Below, in pieces: positions 14,304 through 15,657 of a stretch of DNA of 15,657 nt; positions within the stretch are counted from its first letter, which is position 1; every line of letters begins with the position of its first letter. This stretch comes from Burkholderiales bacterium UBA2647 (GTDB taxonomy: Bacteria > Pseudomonadota > Gammaproteobacteria > Burkholderiales > Burkholderiaceae_E): contig DENJ01000102.1 in assembly GCA_002359635.1 (NCBI GenBank), forward strand, positions 1 through 15,657. The letters run 5' to 3'. The notes under the pieces were generated by a model. It was not told the origin of the DNA, did no database searches, and worked only from the letters and a program-made list of their open reading frames with translations. Position numbers and translations under genes: made by a program.

Positions 14304-15657
14304 GATCGGACTGCCTGATCGCAGCCCAGACTTTAGCGGCTGTAAAAGGCATATCCATGCTGCTCACGCCGAGTGGCCTTAAGGCGTCAATCACCGCGTT
14401 AGCAAGCGCGGGCAAGGATCCCGAACAACCTGACTCCCCGACACCTTTGGAGCCAAGCAAATTGAGGCGGGTGGGGACATTGATCGTGTCATTACGGATC
14501 GAACTCAGGCAACCTGCACGCGGCATGGCGTAATCCATGTAGGAGCCGCTGAGCAATTGGGCGCTGCCCCGGTCATAGATCGCATGCTCACAAAAAGCCT
14601 GTCCCCAGCCCTGCACAACACCGCCGTGGACCTGCCCCTGAACCAGCTGGGGCGAAATCACCTTACCCAAATCATCCACCGCAATGTAATGGAGCAGCGC
14701 TGTCATTCCGGTATCTGGATCGATCTCAACTTCAGCACAATGGCAACCATTGGGAAACGTGGACCCGGATGTGGCTTCGCCAATCACCCCAAGCTCGCCC
14801 GCTCGACCCTCGGCGATCAGCGCATCGATTAAGGTTTCGACGCTAAGCGACGCAGCAGCAGCGGGGTCAGATGGTAAGGCCTTCGACAGCGATGAAGTCT
14901 TGTGAAACCCGCCATTTACAAAACTGATATCGTCGGTGGAAAGACCTAGTCTTTGCGCAGCCTCAGGCTTGAGCTTTTCAATCCATGCGGCACACATGGC
15001 TTTGATAGCGCTTCCAGCACCATACAACGTTCTAGAACCTCCCGTGCTGTTGCCGATCAAGTGATGCGCCGGATCGCCTGCCCGATAGCGAACCCGCGCT
15101 GCCGGCCAACCAAGCTCGGACTCAATAATCTGCGCAAATGAGGTTTCATGGCCCTGTCCTGAAGCACCGGTCACCGCATAGACCGTCATGTAGCCATCGG
15201 CTGAGAAACTGCCTTCGACCTGATCTTTTGGTGCGCCACCTGGCCCTGAAGCCTCGAGATAAAAGGCAAGACCGATGCCACGAAGTTTGCCCTGCGCGGC
15301 TGATGCCTGTTGACGCGCTCGAAAACCGCTGTAATCAGCCAGTTCGAGCGCACGATCGAGCACCTGCTCAAAATCACCGCTATCGTAGACCGTGCCGTTT
15401 GCGGTTGTATAGGGAAAGGCCTCCCGGTCGATGAAGTTCAAGCGCCGCAAAGCAACCGGGTCAAAACCGTGCTCGTGGGCTGCATGGTCGACAAGTCTTT
15501 CTATCGCATAGGCGATATCCGGCCGTCCGGCGCCCCGGTAGGCAGAGATCGGGACGGTATTGGTAAAGACAAGATCGGATCGCATCGCCAGTGCCGGGAC
15601 CTTGTAGACACCCCCCATGGTGATCGACAGGTTTCGCGTACCAATATGCGTGCTGAA
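14293..15657 (-). CDS. Molybdenum hydroxylase large subunit, xanthine dehydrogenase/CoxL superfamily (5' end outside window)
   Basis: The frame is open to the right edge and gives 454 residues, roughly the last 55-60% of a CoxL/XdhB-type subunit that is usually about 760-790 residues. An ATG at 15618 is internal, because the residues before it (STHIGTRNLSIT) continue the family sequence. Visible signatures are AYRGAGRP at about 39-46 in the active-site loop, TGASGQGHETSFAQI in the cofactor-binding region, GGSRTLYGAGSA, and the catalytic-Glu motif GSKGVGESGC (Glu codon at 14436-14434). The loop is AYRGAGRP and not the AYRCSFR of true aerobic CO dehydrogenase, so CO oxidation is unlikely. An aldehyde, N-heterocycle or other aromatic hydroxylase is more likely. 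The partner FAD and 2Fe-2S subunits should lie upstream, beyond 15657. The SDR gene follows with an 11-base overlap. Confidence 0.92.
   Translation of the reverse strand, partial: FSTHIGTRNLSITMGGVYKVPALAMRSDLVFTNTVPISAYRGAGRPDIAYAIERLVDHAAHEHGFDPVALRRLNFIDREAFPYTTANGTVYDSGDFEQVLDRALELADYSGFRARQQASAAQGKLRGIGLAFYLEASGPGGAPKDQVEGSFSADGYMTVYAVTGASGQGHETSFAQIIESELGWPAARVRYRAGDPAHHLIGNSTGGSRTLYGAGSAIKAMCAAWIEKLKPEAAQRLGLSTDDISFVNGGFHKTSSLSKALPSDPAAAASLSVETLIDALIAEGRAGELGVIGEATSGSTFPNGCHCAEVEIDPDTGMTALLHYIAVDDLGKVISPQLVQGQVHGGVVQGWGQAFCEHAIYDRGSAQLLSGSYMDYAMPRAGCLSSIRNDTINVPTRLNLLGSKGVGESGCSGSLPALANAVIDALRPLGVSSMDMPFTAAKVWAAIRQSDHGA

Noticed and set aside
1..15657. Link between the CinA/MoaB-like gene at the left edge and the molybdenum enzyme at the right edge as one molybdenum cluster
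   Set aside because: They are more than 13 kb apart with unrelated genes between them, and stand-alone CinA-like domain proteins are not reliable molybdenum cofactor genes.
1..15657. Search for CRISPR arrays, tRNA/rRNA genes, insertion sequences, integrases and toxin-antitoxin pairs
   Set aside because: No regular direct repeats, no transposase or integrase-like frames and no structural RNA-like stretches were seen, and coding genes fill almost all the space.

Overview
The window reads as one stretch of a compact betaproteobacterial chromosome. The guess of Burkholderiales-like rests on the gene set (HrpA with its long C-terminal extension, a lone ferredoxin-flavoprotein reductase, an EI24 protein beside a CinA/MoaB-like protein) and on moderately GC-rich codon use. 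It comes from family knowledge, not a database search. I see no rRNA, tRNA, insertion sequence, phage gene or CRISPR array. With the starts chosen here, only about 160 of 15,657 bases lie outside coding sequence, and most gene borders overlap.

Region 1 (1-4566, minus strand) is a tight five-gene run. In order of transcription it encodes a secreted seven-bladed-type beta-propeller protein, a secreted NodB-type polysaccharide deacetylase with an altered metal motif, a membrane fatty acid hydroxylase/sterol desaturase, an EI24 (CysZ-like) membrane protein, and a CinA/MoaB-like molybdopterin-binding-fold protein that runs off the left edge. Several junctions are 4-base stop/start overlaps, so the genes are probably co-transcribed and translationally coupled. 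A candidate promoter lies in the 72-base gap at 4567-4638. The set suggests envelope remodelling, but no defined pathway can be named.

Region 2 (4639-5622, plus strand) is a divergent AEC-family transporter. Its end overlaps the end of the next gene by 17 bases.

Region 3 (5606-10562, minus strand) holds a 2Fe-2S/FAD/NAD reductase followed by the giant DEAH helicase gene hrpA, overlapping by 26 bases.

Region 4 (10589-13527, plus strand) holds an extended/atypical SDR (NAD-dependent epimerase-like), the Mg2+/Co2+ channel corA, and an EamA (DMT) exporter that probably starts at a TTG overlapping the corA stop.

Region 5 (13524-15657, minus strand) has the 3' part of a molybdenum hydroxylase large subunit followed, with an 11-base overlap, by a classical SDR dehydrogenase. 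These two are likely successive oxidoreductases of one catabolic operon whose upstream part lies beyond the right edge.

I found no clear new defence or mobile system. The most interesting parts are the propeller-deacetylase-hydroxylase operon, the altered deacetylase motif, and the near-total loss of intergenic space.
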